A DNA stretch of 64,000 bases from Desulfuromonadales bacterium. GTDB lineage: Bacteria; Desulfobacterota; Desulfuromonadia; Geobacterales; Pseudopelobacteraceae. A model generated the notes under the pieces. The model had not been told where the DNA came from. It searched no databases and saw only the letters and a list, made by a program, of their open reading frames with translations. The position numbers and the translations under genes were made by a program. Positions 1 through 8,496 of this stretch are shown here, in pieces. The stretch covers positions 1-64,000 of the forward strand of contig DUZS01000013.1 in the NCBI GenBank assembly GCA_013349405.1, in the 5' to 3' direction. The first letter of the stretch is position 1, and each line of letters begins with the position of its first letter.

Positions 1-220
1 CGATCTGAATGTTGACGTTGGGGTATTTCTTTTTGAATCCTTCCGCCCAGTAGGTCATCAGGTTGTTGAGACTGTCGGAGCCGATGCTGCCGAGGTTGCC
101 GGCAACGCCGGGGGCAGAGGTGTACTTTTTGATTTTAGCGTCTACGGTCACTTTTTCGGCGTGAGCGGCTACGACGGTGACCATCAGCAGCGCGGCGGTC
201 AGGATTGACTTCTTGAACAT
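1..220 (-). CDS. pstS: Phosphate-binding protein PstS, N-terminal fragment (runs off the left edge)
   Basis: The minus strand opens with ATG at 220-218 and stays open to the window edge, giving 73 residues. A Sec signal peptide (MFKKSILTAALLMVTVVAAHA) is followed by a segment with GVAGNLGSIGSDSLNNL and YWAEGFKKKYPNV, which matches the start of periplasmic phosphate-binding proteins: a short beta strand and the GSD(S/T) phosphate-contacting loop. A strong Shine-Dalgarno AGGAGG lies 8 bases upstream. The family delivers inorganic phosphate to the PstCAB transporter in the inner membrane. Pho-box-like repeats upstream and phoR/phoB downstream in the window support the role. The C-terminal part is outside the window, so a paralogous binding protein cannot be fully excluded. 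Confidence 0.85.
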   Translation of the reverse strand, partial: MFKKSILTAALLMVTVVAAHAEKVTVDAKIKKYTSAPGVAGNLGSIGSDSLNNLMTYWAEGFKKKYPNVNIQI

Positions 221-275
221 GGAATGTTCCTCCTCATGGTATGCTTTCAAATGTGGCTGTATCATAACAGACTAT

Positions 276-315
276 TGTTACAGAAATGTTACAGGGCAGA
301 AAAAGGTTTGTTACA
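276..315 (-). promoter_or_regulatory. Pho-box-like repeats before pstS
   Basis: TGTTACA occurs at 276-282, 287-293 and 309-315 on the plus strand (TGTAACA on the pstS strand). The first two start 11 bp apart and the third 22 bp further on, so all three are in phase with one helical turn, with one position (298-304) not matching. PhoB binds direct repeats of 7 bp spaced by 11 bp. The same element is found before phoB. Its use by PhoB is inferred from spacing, similarity and neighbours. Confidence 0.7.
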
Positions 316-423
316 ATTGGGTGTAATCTTCCGAATAATGGCATCTTCACCATATATATGATATGAACAGTAGCCAAATTATGATTGGGCAGATTACTCT
401 CAAGGCTTTCAAGGAGTCTCTCC

Positions 424-1234
424 ATGGTTGTTTCGCATCCCAGTGACCTTGCCAGGGAAATACTCCAGGCCATCAACCTGCGGGATATTATCACTCCACC
501 TGCAGAAACGGTCATCAGGTTGTTTCAGCTCATCTACCATGCAAGTATCTCCCGGGAAGAGTCGGAATTCATCTCCTTTCACATGGTTTTTTTTAACCCG
601 TCAGAGGCCGGACAGCGCCAATCAAAAAAGCAAGTTCGTAATTCATGGCATTTTATTCCCCTTGGCTCCCCCGAAGAGATGAACCTGCCCAATAAACATA
701 AAATACCACTTACACTATGATCGGCTCAATGCCGCGATCAAACACTATGCCATCTCCAGCTATCGACACGAGGTAACGGCACTGGAGTTAACAATGGCTG
801 GTCCGGAGGAGAGCCCTCTCCTGGTCAAGCTGTTGGCAGCACTGAATGAGGAATGTCATGAGAGCGAGAAAGAGGTTGAGGCTGCGATATGGTTTGTTGC
901 TTTGCTTACCAGAATTGACGGCCTGGTGTTGCTGAACCGGGAGCTGGAGGTGATCGGTTTCGGCGTGGAAATTACCACAGCAAAGGAGCCTCTGTCAGTC
1001 AGAAAAGCCCTCACTGCAACTGCAGCGAAAAAGGCACGAAAAACCTTCAATTACCGCTATTTCGGGACGCGCCATCGCTCGATGATGCGTTACTGTGATG
1101 CCAACCCGGACAGTGTCGGTTTTGTCGTTTCTCAGGATGACGATGTCAGGGCTATTACCAGGGTAGATGGCGATGTCTGCATGTGGGAAAATTTCCGGTT
1201 ACTGCCGGAGATCACCCCGCAGGAGGCAGAGTAA
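424..1234 (+). pseudogene. DisA_N-like (DACNV-type) sensor protein, frameshifted
   Basis: ATG at 424 has an AAGGAG Shine-Dalgarno 7 bases upstream. The first frame runs to a stop at 718-720 and encodes an N-terminal sensor-like region (about 98 residues, with FISFHMVFFNP and WHFIPLGSPEE). The rest is in another frame, open from 683 to 1234. It carries YFGTRHRSMMRYC and VGFVVSQDDDVRAITRV, the RHR-containing segment of DisA_N (diadenylate cyclase) domains. The other DAC motif, DGA, reads DGL (IDGLVLLNRE), so the domain may be a non-catalytic sensor. Joining the two parts needs a +1 shift between about 683 and 717; the A4 run at 700-703 is a plausible site. This may be a true mutation or a sequencing error. 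The 3' end overlaps the convergent phoR end by 23 bp. The family name rests on motif recognition only. Confidence 0.6.
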
Positions 1235-2972
1235 AGGTAAAAACAGAACCCTTGCCCGGTTCACTGGTTACGGAAACGGTGCCCCCGTGAAGCTGCACGA
1301 TATGTTTGACAATAGCCAGGCCGAGTCCTGTCCCCCCCTGCTCTCTGGTTCTCGCCTCGTCCACCCGGTAAAAACGCTCAAAAATTCTCGGCAGATCTTT
1401 GAAGGGGATACCGATGCCGGTATCAGAGACCGAAACCTTTACGAACTCACCGTCATGCTCCGTATGCAGGCGGACTGTGCCGCCATCCGGTGTGTACTTG
1501 ATGGCATTCTCCAGCAGATTGACCATTACCTGCTCAAGGCGCCCCTGATCTGCACTCACGCGTGGCACGGAGCCGCTCGCGGTGTCATTAATAATTGCAA
1601 TTCCTTTTTGAGTGGCCCGCTCCTGCAGCAGCATACATGCTTTGGCAATAGTTCCTGATACGTCAAGCGGGTTGAGTTCAATAAGGGCCTCCTTTGATTC
1701 GAGGCTTGACAGCGTGAGAATATCATTCACCAGATTGGTCAGACGATCTGCGTGGCTGGAGATGATTTCTACAAAGCGAACCGCCCGTATCGGGTCAGAC
1801 TGAAGGGTGCCGTCCAGCAGCGTTTCGGCATAGCCTTTGATGATCGTTACCGGAGTCCGGAGTTCGTGAGAAACATTGGCAACAAAGTCCCGGCGCATGT
1901 TTTCCGCTTTTTTCAAGGCAGTGATGTCATGGAACACTGCCACAATCCCCTGCCTGACTCCATCAACAGTGAGTGGCACCCAATGCGTAAAGAGTGTTAT
2001 CTCGCCTGACGCGATGAAAATTTCCCGAAGCAATTCGTTGACATCAGGTTTGGCAAGATCACCACATGCTTCCTGCAGATCGGGATGGCGAGAAATTTCA
2101 ACCAGTCGTTTGCCTTCCACCTCGCCGGTAATCGAGAAAAGCCTGCGGAATGCCGGGTTGACCAGGATAATGACGCCATCAGGTGCCGTCACCATCACCC
2201 CTTCGCCCATGCTGCGCAAAATGGTATCCAGTCGCTGCTTTTCCGCTGATAAATGGTGCACCTGCGACTCTATCCGTTCTGACATTTCATTAAGCACTGT
2301 TGCCAGCATGCCGATCTCATCTTTTGAGGTTACTGCAACTCTGGCTTTACCGTCTCCATGGCCAATGCGGGCGGCACTTTCCGCCATGTCGCGCAGCGGT
2401 TTTGATGTCACGTTTGAGAGGATGTAACTGAGCAGGAGGGCTATAATGATTGTTATCACTGCCGCGCCGCCGACTATGCCATGCAGGGTGCTGCGGGTCG
2501 AAGAGAGGTACTCCAGAGGCATGGCAAGGCGAATAATGCCGTCAACCGAACTGCCGCCGAATGTAACGGCAGTGTAGAGCATCAAGGTTCGCAGCGTCTC
2601 AGAATAGCGCACGGCACTGCCGCTCCCGTTCTTAAGAGCCTCCTGAACCTCGGGGCGCTGCAGATGATTCTCAAGTTGTGCCAGACGTGCCGGTCCGACA
2701 TCAGAATCACCGGTAACAGTTCCATCTGGTGCGATTATAGTGACTCTGGCCTTTATGGCAGTGCCGATTGATGCAGCGAGCTGTCGGGGAGAGATTGCCG
2801 TCTTAGTACTCATTACGAGCAGGCGTGCCAGTTGTGTCTGACTGGCCAGGTTGGCCCGGCTCTCCTCAATCATCTCTTTCTGCAGGGAATAATTGAAGTA
2901 GAAGTAGAAGCTGCCAGTGATGAGCGCCACTAGGAAAATGTACGACAGTACCAGTTTTGTTCTGAATCCCAT
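1212..2972 (-). CDS. phoR: Phosphate-regulon sensor histidine kinase PhoR
   Basis: This 586-residue membrane kinase has TM1 at about 6-27, a periplasmic loop to about 163, TM2 at about 165-186, a HAMP domain (about 187-240), a PAS domain (about 245-350), and HisKA with phospho-acceptor H369 in VANVSHELRTP. The ATPase domain has the N-box at N489 (NLLENAIKY), G1 DTGIGIP at 517-523 and G2 GGTGLGLAI at 546-554. HAMP-PAS-HisKA is the usual PhoR layout. It should autophosphorylate and pass phosphate to PhoB when phosphate is scarce. The gene starts 3 bp after the phoB stop and is probably translated from the same mRNA. The periplasmic loop is larger than in E. coli PhoR and resembles the Gram-positive type, so direct periplasmic sensing is possible. 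Confidence 0.9.
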   Translation of the reverse strand: MGFRTKLVLSYIFLVALITGSFYFYFNYSLQKEMIEESRANLASQTQLARLLVMSTKTAISPRQLAASIGTAIKARVTIIAPDGTVTGDSDVGPARLAQLENHLQRPEVQEALKNGSGSAVRYSETLRTLMLYTAVTFGGSSVDGIIRLAMPLEYLSSTRSTLHGIVGGAAVITIIIALLLSYILSNVTSKPLRDMAESAARIGHGDGKARVAVTSKDEIGMLATVLNEMSERIESQVHHLSAEKQRLDTILRSMGEGVMVTAPDGVIILVNPAFRRLFSITGEVEGKRLVEISRHPDLQEACGDLAKPDVNELLREIFIASGEITLFTHWVPLTVDGVRQGIVAVFHDITALKKAENMRRDFVANVSHELRTPVTIIKGYAETLLDGTLQSDPIRAVRFVEIISSHADRLTNLVNDILTLSSLESKEALIELNPLDVSGTIAKACMLLQERATQKGIAIINDTASGSVPRVSADQGRLEQVMVNLLENAIKYTPDGGTVRLHTEHDGEFVKVSVSDTGIGIPFKDLPRIFERFYRVDEARTREQGGTGLGLAIVKHIVQLHGGTVSVTSEPGKGSVFTFTLPPAG

Positions 2973-2975
2973 ATC

Positions 2976-3659
2976 CTACTCCTCAATCTTGTAGCCGAAA
3001 CCCCGGACGGTTTTGATGATGTCGCCCGGGTCGCCCAGTTTCGAGCGCAGACGTGTTACATGGGTATCAACGGTTCTCGTGTCACCGGCATTATTGTAGC
3101 TCCAGACCCGATGCAGCAACTGTTCACGACTATGTACGCACCCCTTTTTCTCCGCCAGATAGAGCAGCAGTTTATACTCGGTACTGGTCAATTCAATCTC
3201 ACTGCCGGCACTGGCAACCGTATGGCGTTCCTTATCGATGACAATATCCCCGATGGTGAAAAGAGCCTGAGGCGCCGTCTTGATCTCCTGTTCAAAGCGT
3301 CTCGTGACCGCTTTGACCCGCAGAATCATCTCACGCATTGAAAAAGGCTTGACTATGTAATCGTCCGCCCCGACTTCAAAGCCGACCACACGATCGATCT
3401 CGTCCCCCTTTGCCGTAATCATGATAATCGGGATGTGGGCGGTATGCGGATCTTTCCGCAGGGCCTTGCACACTTCGGTGCCGAGCAGCCCCGGCAGCAT
3501 CAGGTCGAGCAGGATCAGATCTGGCAGGTCAGCAGCGGCTCTCTCCAGGCCGAGCTTGCCGTCATGAACGCAGGCAGCGTCATAGCCTTCCTTCTCAAGG
3601 TTGAACGCCAGTAATTCGGCCAGGTCTTTTTCGTCCTCGATAATCAGCACTTTCTTCAT
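2976..3659 (-). CDS. phoB: Phosphate-regulon response regulator PhoB (OmpR/PhoB family)
   Basis: The 227-residue protein has a receiver domain (1-120) with acidic residues E8/D9, phospho-acceptor D52 (LLDLMLPG), the conserved Thr in MITAK and Lys in YIVKPF. A C-terminal winged helix (about 130-227) follows, with the recognition region around TRTVDTHVTRLRSKL. The start at 3659 is preferred over an upstream in-frame ATG at 3683 because the protein then begins MKKVLIIEDE, as in homologues, and AGGAG lies just upstream. phoB is followed at once by phoR, and a Pho-box-like repeat lies 73-90 bp upstream, which suggests autoregulation. It would activate pst and other Pho genes. Confidence 0.92.
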   Translation of the reverse strand: MKKVLIIEDEKDLAELLAFNLEKEGYDAACVHDGKLGLERAAADLPDLILLDLMLPGLLGTEVCKALRKDPHTAHIPIIMITAKGDEIDRVVGFEVGADDYIVKPFSMREMILRVKAVTRRFEQEIKTAPQALFTIGDIVIDKERHTVASAGSEIELTSTEYKLLLYLAEKKGCVHSREQLLHRVWSYNNAGDTRTVDTHVTRLRSKLGDPGDIIKTVRGFGYKIEE

Positions 3660-3731
3660 GTCATGCTCCTGCTCTTTATGCACAATAATTCAACACTCGT
3701 GTGAGAGCGCGATTCCTTTGTAACACACAAT

Positions 3732-3749
3732 TGTTACAACAGTGTTACA
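3732..3749 (-). promoter_or_regulatory. Pho-box-like direct repeat before phoB
   Basis: Read on the phoB strand the site is TGTAACACTGTTGTAACA: two TGTAACA units 11 bp apart, the same unit and spacing as before pstS. The unit nearer the gene also forms an inverted pair with TGTTACA on that strand (plus-strand 3719-3725), so a palindromic operator reading is possible. PhoB autoregulation is an inference. Confidence 0.65.
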
Positions 3750-3807
3750 GGCAGATGAATATTTTGTATAATGTGCATCCGGGGTGGCCTGAGTCAATTG
3801 AATTTAC

Positions 3808-3840
3808 AAAAAAAGGGGAAACCCTTGCGGATTTCCCCTT
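3808..3840 (-). terminator. Rho-independent terminator of rplM-rpsI
   Basis: AAGGGGAAA at 3813-3821 pairs with TTTCCCCTT at 3832-3840 around a 10-nt loop. On the minus strand the hairpin is followed by a run of T (complement of A 3808-3814). It lies about 30 bp after the rpsI stop, in the right orientation to end the ribosomal-protein transcript before phoB regulatory DNA. Confidence 0.85.
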
Positions 3841-3870
3841 GCACCATAATCGTATATAACCAGCCCGGTG

Positions 3871-4263
3871 TTACCGCTTGGAGAACTGGAAGCGGGCGCG
3901 AGCGGCTTTCTTGCCGTATTTCTTACGCTCTTTTATGCGTGAATCACGGGTAATGAAGCCTGCTTTTTTAAGGACGCCGCGCAGTTCCGGCTCGTGCAGC
4001 AACAGAGCTTTGGTGATGCCATGCTTGATGGCACCGGCCTGGCCGGTATCGCCGCCACCTGAAACTGTGACAAAAACGTCAAAAATACCGACTTTCTCAA
4101 CCAGTTCAAACGGCTGACGCACAACCATTTTGGATGTTTCACGGCCAAAATATTCGTCAAGAGTTTTGTGGTTGACGGTAAAAGTTCCTACGCCCGGCTT
4201 GAGCCAAACTCGAGCAATTGAAGTTTTACGCTTGCCTGTTCCATAATAACTTACAGCGGCCAT
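3871..4263 (-). CDS. rpsI: 30S ribosomal protein S9
   Basis: The 130 residues match bacterial S9 in length and motifs: [16 protein letters not shown] at the start, a YFGRET segment, [20 protein letters not shown] in the middle, and the basic tail [18 protein letters not shown], whose terminal KR reaches the P-site tRNA on the small subunit. It lies 23 bp downstream of rplM in the conserved bacterial rplM-rpsI operon. A rho-independent terminator follows. Confidence 0.98.
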   Translation of the reverse strand: MAAVSYYGTGKRKTSIARVWLKPGVGTFTVNHKTLDEYFGRETSKMVVRQPFELVEKVGIFDVFVTVSGGGDTGQAGAIKHGITKALLLHEPELRGVLKKAGFITRDSRIKERKKYGKKAARARFQFSKR

Positions 4264-4286
4264 ATCATTTTCTCCTTAGGTAATAA

Positions 4287-4715
4287 TTAAAGTGCCAGAT
4301 TTTTTGGCAACTGAGCTGCGTGTGGGTGGTGTGGTCCCGCGTATATTTTAAGCTTGCTGAGCATCGCCCGGGCAAGTTTGTTTTTGGGGAGCATCCCTTT
4401 GACAGCTTTCTTGATGAGGTCTTCCGGTTTTTTTTCAAGCAGTTTGCCGGCTGATATTTCTTTCAGGCCACCGACATAGCCGGAATGGCTGTAATAAATC
4501 TTGTCAGCTAATTTTCGACCGGTCAGGGCGATTTTTTCAGCGTTTACCACGATAACAAAATCGCCGGTATCAACGCTGGGAGTGAAGAGCGCCTTGTTCT
4601 TCCCGCGCAGCACATTGGCTACCTGAGTGGAAAGACGTCCCAGGACGGCATCCTGTGCGTCAACAACATACCAGTCACGCTTTACATCTTCTGCTTTTGC
4701 AACTTCTGTTCTCAT
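4287..4715 (-). CDS. rplM: 50S ribosomal protein L13
   Basis: The 142-residue length and motifs are typical of L13: [61 protein letters not shown] and a C-terminal [12 protein letters not shown]13 binds 23S rRNA early in 50S assembly. A sigma-70-type promoter and a small leader hairpin precede the gene, and GAGGAAT serves as Shine-Dalgarno. The rpsI gene follows in the same operon. In E. coli, L13 represses its own operon at the leader. Whether this leader does the same is unknown. Confidence 0.98.
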   Translation of the reverse strand: MRTEVAKAEDVKRDWYVVDAQDAVLGRLSTQVANVLRGKNKALFTPSVDTGDFVIVVNAEKIALTGRKLADKIYYSHSGYVGGLKEISAGKLLEKKPEDLIKKAVKGMLPKNKLARAMLSKLKIYAGPHHPHAAQLPKNLAL

Positions 4716-4737
4716 AAATTCCTCACCCGCAGTACAA

Positions 4738-4755
4738 CCGGTAATCGAATACCGG
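4738..4755 (-). promoter_or_regulatory. Small hairpin in the rplM leader
   Basis: CCGGTA at 4738-4743 and TACCGG at 4750-4755 form a perfect 6-bp stem with a 6-nt loop. It sits between the predicted promoter and the rplM start, about 23 bases before the ATG. The position would suit L13 autoregulation, but only the inverted repeat is directly seen. Confidence 0.4.
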
Positions 4756-4778
4756 CCAAGATTTTTTTGAAGAGGTGT

Positions 4779-4807
4779 AACTTACTGAAAGTGGCTGATC
4801 GTGTCAA
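4779..4807 (-). promoter_or_regulatory. Sigma-70-type promoter for rplM-rpsI
   Basis: On the minus strand TTGACA (4807-4802) is followed after 17 bp by TAAGTT (4784-4779). A perfect -35 box with optimal spacing, about 65 bp before the rplM ATG, makes this the likely operon promoter. Confidence 0.65.
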
Positions 4808-4911
4808 GAAAAAAAGTTGCTGGGGAATTAATTGAGTGGATCAATGTTGTAACGGAGCTCATTTCATGATACAACCACGCGGCAATTATCATTTTTTTCG
4901 GAGTTGATAGT

Positions 4912-5199
4912 ATGGAAATGACGGTAACAGATGTTGAATATGTGGCACGTCTGGCCCGGCTTGAGCTCAGTATGGCAGAAAAAGAGCTGTTTGCCGGTCA
5001 GATGGGGGCTATTCTCGGCTATGTGGAAAAGCTGAAAGAGCTTGATACGGATGGGATTGTGCCAACCTCCCACGCGGTACCGATGGAAAATTCGTTCCGC
5101 GAGGATAGCGCATTTTCATCCATCGGCCAGGAAAAGGCATTGGCAAATGCACCCGATCGTGCCGGTTCCTTTTTTGCCGTACCAAAAGTAATAGAATAG
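4912..5199 (+). CDS. gatC: Asp/Glu-tRNA(Asn/Gln) amidotransferase subunit C
   Basis: At 95 residues this has normal GatC length. It contains the N-terminal helix (VEYVARLARLELSMAEKE), the FAGQMGAILGYVEKLKELDTDG segment and the C-terminal extended part ending FFAVPKVIE. GatC wraps around GatA and GatB and stabilises the complex that converts mischarged Glu-tRNA(Gln) or Asp-tRNA(Asn) to the amidated form. It is the first gene of gatCAB. A second in-frame ATG at 4918 could also serve as start; 4912 has CGGAG upstream at reasonable spacing. Confidence 0.95.
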   Translation: MEMTVTDVEYVARLARLELSMAEKELFAGQMGAILGYVEKLKELDTDGIVPTSHAVPMENSFREDSAFSSIGQEKALANAPDRAGSFFAVPKVIE

Positions 5200-5214
5200 A
5201 TTCAGGGGATATAT

Positions 5215-6669
5215 ATGAGTATTTTTGACATGACCATCCATGAGCTTCACACGGCACTGAAAGAGAAGCAGATCTCTTCTGTTGAGGCTACTGCGGCGCT
5301 GCTGGAGCGTATTGAAGCGGTTGAACCGCATGTCGGCTCTTTTATTACGGTAACGCCGGAACAGGCACTGGCAGATGCGAAAACGGCTGACCACCTGATT
5401 GCGCAGGGGCAATGCGACCTGTTGACCGGCATTCCGCTGGCAGTCAAGGATATTTTCCTGACGGAGGGAATCCGTACGACCTGCGGGTCACGCATTCTGC
5501 ACAACTTTATCCCCCCCTACAGCGCCACCTCCTGGGAAAAACTGCGCGACCGGGGAGCGGTACTGCTCGGCAAACTTAACCAGGATGAGTTCGCCATGGG
5601 CTCCTCAAACGAATCAAGCGCGTATGGCATCACCCGTAATCCATGGGATACCACCTGCATTCCGGGGGGATCATCGGGCGGTTCGGCGGCGGCAGTTGCT
5701 GCCAGGCAGGCGATCGCAACGCTCGGCACCGACACCGGCGGCTCCATCCGGCAGCCGGCCTCACACTGCGGTTGTGTCGGCCTGAAACCGACCTATGGGC
5801 GGGTTTCCCGCTACGGCGTCATCGCCTACGCCTCTTCATTGGATCAGGTCGGCCCGTTGACCCGCGATGTGGCGGACTGTGCGGTCATGCTCGGGGCGCT
5901 CGCGGGACACGATCCCAAAGATTCCACCAGTGTTGATACGCCGGTGCCGGATTATTCCGCCTCGCTGCGCCAGGGGGTAAAGGGGCTGCGGATTGGTCTG
6001 CCGAAAGAGTATTTTATCGACGGCCTCGATCCGGATGTGCAAAAAGCCATGACTGCCGCCATTGACACCTACCGGCGCCTTGGTGCCGAATTTGTCGATA
6101 TTTCGCTGCCGCACACCGACTATGCGGTAGCCACCTACTACCTGATCGCCACTGCTGAAGCCAGCTCCAATCTGGCCCGCTATGACGGGGTTCGTTTCGG
6201 CCACCGCGCCGAGGCGGACGGACTGCTGGAAATGTACACGAAGAGCCGCAGTGAAGGCTTCGGCAGCGAAGTCAAACGCCGCATCATGCTCGGCACCTAT
6301 GCGCTCTCATCCGGCTATTACGACGCCTACTACGTCAAGGCGCAGAAAGTACGGACCCTGATCATGAATGACTTCAGCGCGGCGTTTGCGCATGTCGATG
6401 TCATGCTGACGCCGGTCGCCCCGACACCGGCGTTCAAGATTGGTGAAAAGATCAACGACCCGCTGCAGATGTATCTGTCGGACATTTTCACCATACCGGT
6501 CAACCTCGCCGGTACCTGCGCCATGTCGATCCCGGCCGGTTTTTCGGCCTCCGGCCTGCCGATCGGCCTGCAGCTGATCGGCAGGCCGTTCGACGAAGCG
6601 ACCGTTCTGCGGGCAGGATTTGCCTTTGAGCAGGCCACCGAGTGGCACACCAGAAAAGCAGCGATTTAA
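5215..6669 (+). CDS. gatA: Asp/Glu-tRNA(Asn/Gln) amidotransferase subunit A
   Basis: The 484-residue protein is an amidase-signature enzyme with the full Ser-cisSer-Lys triad: K78 (IPLAVKDIF), S153 (GGSSGGS) and nucleophile S177 ([13 protein letters not shown]). GatA hydrolyses glutamine and channels ammonia to GatB. Length and motifs agree with true GatA rather than a generic amidase, and its place between gatC and gatB settles the call. The start is 15 bp after gatC, with AGGGGAT as Shine-Dalgarno. Confidence 0.97.
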   Translation: MSIFDMTIHELHTALKEKQISSVEATAALLERIEAVEPHVGSFITVTPEQALADAKTADHLIAQGQCDLLTGIPLAVKDIFLTEGIRTTCGSRILHNFIPPYSATSWEKLRDRGAVLLGKLNQDEFAMGSSNESSAYGITRNPWDTTCIPGGSSGGSAAAVAARQAIATLGTDTGGSIRQPASHCGCVGLKPTYGRVSRYGVIAYASSLDQVGPLTRDVADCAVMLGALAGHDPKDSTSVDTPVPDYSASLRQGVKGLRIGLPKEYFIDGLDPDVQKAMTAAIDTYRRLGAEFVDISLPHTDYAVATYYLIATAEASSNLARYDGVRFGHRAEADGLLEMYTKSRSEGFGSEVKRRIMLGTYALSSGYYDAYYVKAQKVRTLIMNDFSAAFAHVDVMLTPVAPTPAFKIGEKINDPLQMYLSDIFTIPVNLAGTCAMSIPAGFSASGLPIGLQLIGRPFDEATVLRAGFAFEQATEWHTRKAAI

Positions 6670-6685
6670 CTACCGGAGTACATTC

Positions 6686-8128
6686 ATGAAATACCAACCC
6701 GTCATCGGCCTTGAAGTTCACGTGCAGCTCCTGACAGAGAGCAAAATATTCTGCGGCTGTTCGACAACATTCGGCGCCGAACCCAACTCCCAGACCTGTC
6801 CGGTCTGCCTCGGATTGCCGGGGGCTTTGCCGGTGCTCAATAAAAAAGTGGTGGAATTCGCCATCAAGGCCGGTCTTTCCACCAACTGCTCCATCACCCC
6901 CCGCAGCATCTTTGCGCGTAAGAACTACTTCTATCCCGATCTTCCCAAAGGGTACCAGATCAGCCAGTTTGAAGATCCGATCTGTCAGCATGGCTGGCTG
7001 GATATTGCGGTTGATGGCGGGGAACTGAAGCGGATCGGCATCACCCGCATCCATATGGAAGAGGATGCCGGCAAGCTGGTGCATGGCGAACTCTCCGGCC
7101 CGGGTGACGGGTCGGGTGTTGACCTGAACCGGGCGTGTACTCCCCTGCTGGAGGTTGTCTCCGAGCCGGATCTTCGCTCGTCTGACGAAGCGGTGACCTA
7201 TCTGAAACAGCTGCATCAGATCGTCACCTGGCTCGGCATCTGCGACGGCAATATGGAAGAGGGGAGTTTCCGCTGCGATGCCAATGTGTCGGTTATGCCG
7301 GTTGGATCGAACATTCTCGGTACCCGTGCCGAGATCAAGAACGTCAACTCGTTCAAGTTTGTCAAGCAGGCTATTGAATACGAGATCCAGCGGCAGATCG
7401 ACCACATTGAAGATGGCGGCACCGTTGTGCAGGAAACGCGGCTGTTTGATCCGAACAGCGGCACAACCCGCTCGATGCGCAGCAAAGAAGAGGCTCACGA
7501 TTACCGCTACTTCCCTGATCCCGATCTGGTGCCGCTCGTTATCAGCCGGGAGTGGGTGGAGCGCTCGCGACTTGAGCTGCCGGAACTGCCGGAACAGCGG
7601 CGGCAGCGATTCATGGATAAACTGGGACTGCCGCTCTATGATGCCGAAGTGCTGACGGCAAGCAGAGCTCTCGCTGACTATTTTGAAGCCGGCGTTGCCG
7701 CCCATGGCAATGCCAAGGCGGTCGGCAACTGGATCATGGGTGAAATCACCCGGGCCCTTAACGACAGCGGTACAGTCATTGAAGCCTGTCCGATCAGTCC
7801 GGGATTGCTGGCAGAACTCTTGACGCTGATTGACAACGGCACCATTTCAGGCAAAATCGCCAAGACCGTTTTTGATGAGATGTGGCGCAGCGGCAAGGCG
7901 CCGCAGGCCATTGTCGATGAACAGGGACTGGTGCAGGTCTCCGACAGCGGCGCTATCGAAAGCCTTATCGATGAAATCATGGCTGCCAATGCCGGACAGG
8001 TCGACGAGTATCGCGGCGGCAAGGAAAAGGTCTTCGGTTTCTTCGTCGGACAGGTTATGAAAGCAAGTAAAGGGAAGGCCAATCCGTCGGTTGTTAACGA
8101 ACTGTTGTTGCATAAATTAAAGGGGTAA
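6686..8128 (+). CDS. gatB: Asp/Glu-tRNA(Asn/Gln) amidotransferase subunit B
   Basis: The 480-residue protein begins [16 protein letters not shown], the standard GatB start. The reading frame is open further upstream into gatA, but ATG 6686 has CGGAG upstream and matches the family. The N-terminal kinase domain contains the cysteine set IFCGCS and CPVCLGLPG plus the [19 protein letters not shown] segment. A helical and YqeY-like tail (about 330-480) binds the tRNA. GatB phosphorylates the Glu or Asp carboxyl on the mischarged tRNA before transamidation. Having gatCAB suggests that this bacterium makes Gln-tRNA, Asn-tRNA or both indirectly. Confidence 0.97.
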   Translation: MKYQPVIGLEVHVQLLTESKIFCGCSTTFGAEPNSQTCPVCLGLPGALPVLNKKVVEFAIKAGLSTNCSITPRSIFARKNYFYPDLPKGYQISQFEDPICQHGWLDIAVDGGELKRIGITRIHMEEDAGKLVHGELSGPGDGSGVDLNRACTPLLEVVSEPDLRSSDEAVTYLKQLHQIVTWLGICDGNMEEGSFRCDANVSVMPVGSNILGTRAEIKNVNSFKFVKQAIEYEIQRQIDHIEDGGTVVQETRLFDPNSGTTRSMRSKEEAHDYRYFPDPDLVPLVISREWVERSRLELPELPEQRRQRFMDKLGLPLYDAEVLTASRALADYFEAGVAAHGNAKAVGNWIMGEITRALNDSGTVIEACPISPGLLAELLTLIDNGTISGKIAKTVFDEMWRSGKAPQAIVDEQGLVQVSDSGAIESLIDEIMAANAGQVDEYRGGKEKVFGFFVGQVMKASKGKANPSVVNELLLHKLKG

Positions 8129-8130
8129 TT

Positions 8131-8493
8131 ATGAAACCGACGGTGATGATTGTCGATGACTCCATCTTCATGCGCAAAATTCTGCACGGAATCCTCGTTG
8201 AGCAGGGGTACCTTGTGATTGCCGAGGCGGCGAGCGGCATAGAGGCCATGAAAAATCTGCACACCAACCATCCGGACGTAATCTTGCTGGATATTATCCT
8301 GCCGGATTCAAACGGTCTCGATCTTCTGGTAGAGATGGTTGCAGTTTACCCGAAATCAAAGGTTGTGGTCTGCTCTTCAATCGGGCAGCCGTTGATCATT
8401 CAAAAGACGCTTGATCTCGGTGCCAGTGCTTTTATTCAGAAACCGTTTACCCCTGAAAGTATTGCTGAAGTATTGCAAAAACTGAGGGATTAA
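8131..8493 (+). CDS. CheY-like stand-alone response regulator
   Basis: The 120-residue protein is a single receiver domain. It has D9/D10, phospho-acceptor D54 (ILLDIILPD), S82/S83 at the switch position and K104 (FIQKPF). No output domain is present. It starts 2 bp after gatB and ends 3 bp before a cheA-type kinase gene, so it is almost surely the kinase's partner. Whether it binds a flagellar motor, a pilus apparatus or another target cannot be told, because no methyl-accepting protein, cheR, cheB or motility gene lies nearby. Confidence 0.88.
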   Translation: MKPTVMIVDDSIFMRKILHGILVEQGYLVIAEAASGIEAMKNLHTNHPDVILLDIILPDSNGLDLLVEMVAVYPKSKVVVCSSIGQPLIIQKTLDLGASAFIQKPFTPESIAEVLQKLRD

Positions 8494-8496
8494 CGG

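Noticed and set aside
624..630. A-AAA-AAG slippery heptamer in frame within the DisA_N-like gene, suggesting programmed -1 frameshifting
   Set aside because: A -1 shift leads to a stop at 639-641, and the downstream part is in the +1 frame, so it cannot join the two halves.
6500..7705. Long open frame (401 codons) on the minus strand over gatA and gatB
   Set aside because: It runs opposite to two well-supported genes, lacks a family match and follows from codon bias in gatB.
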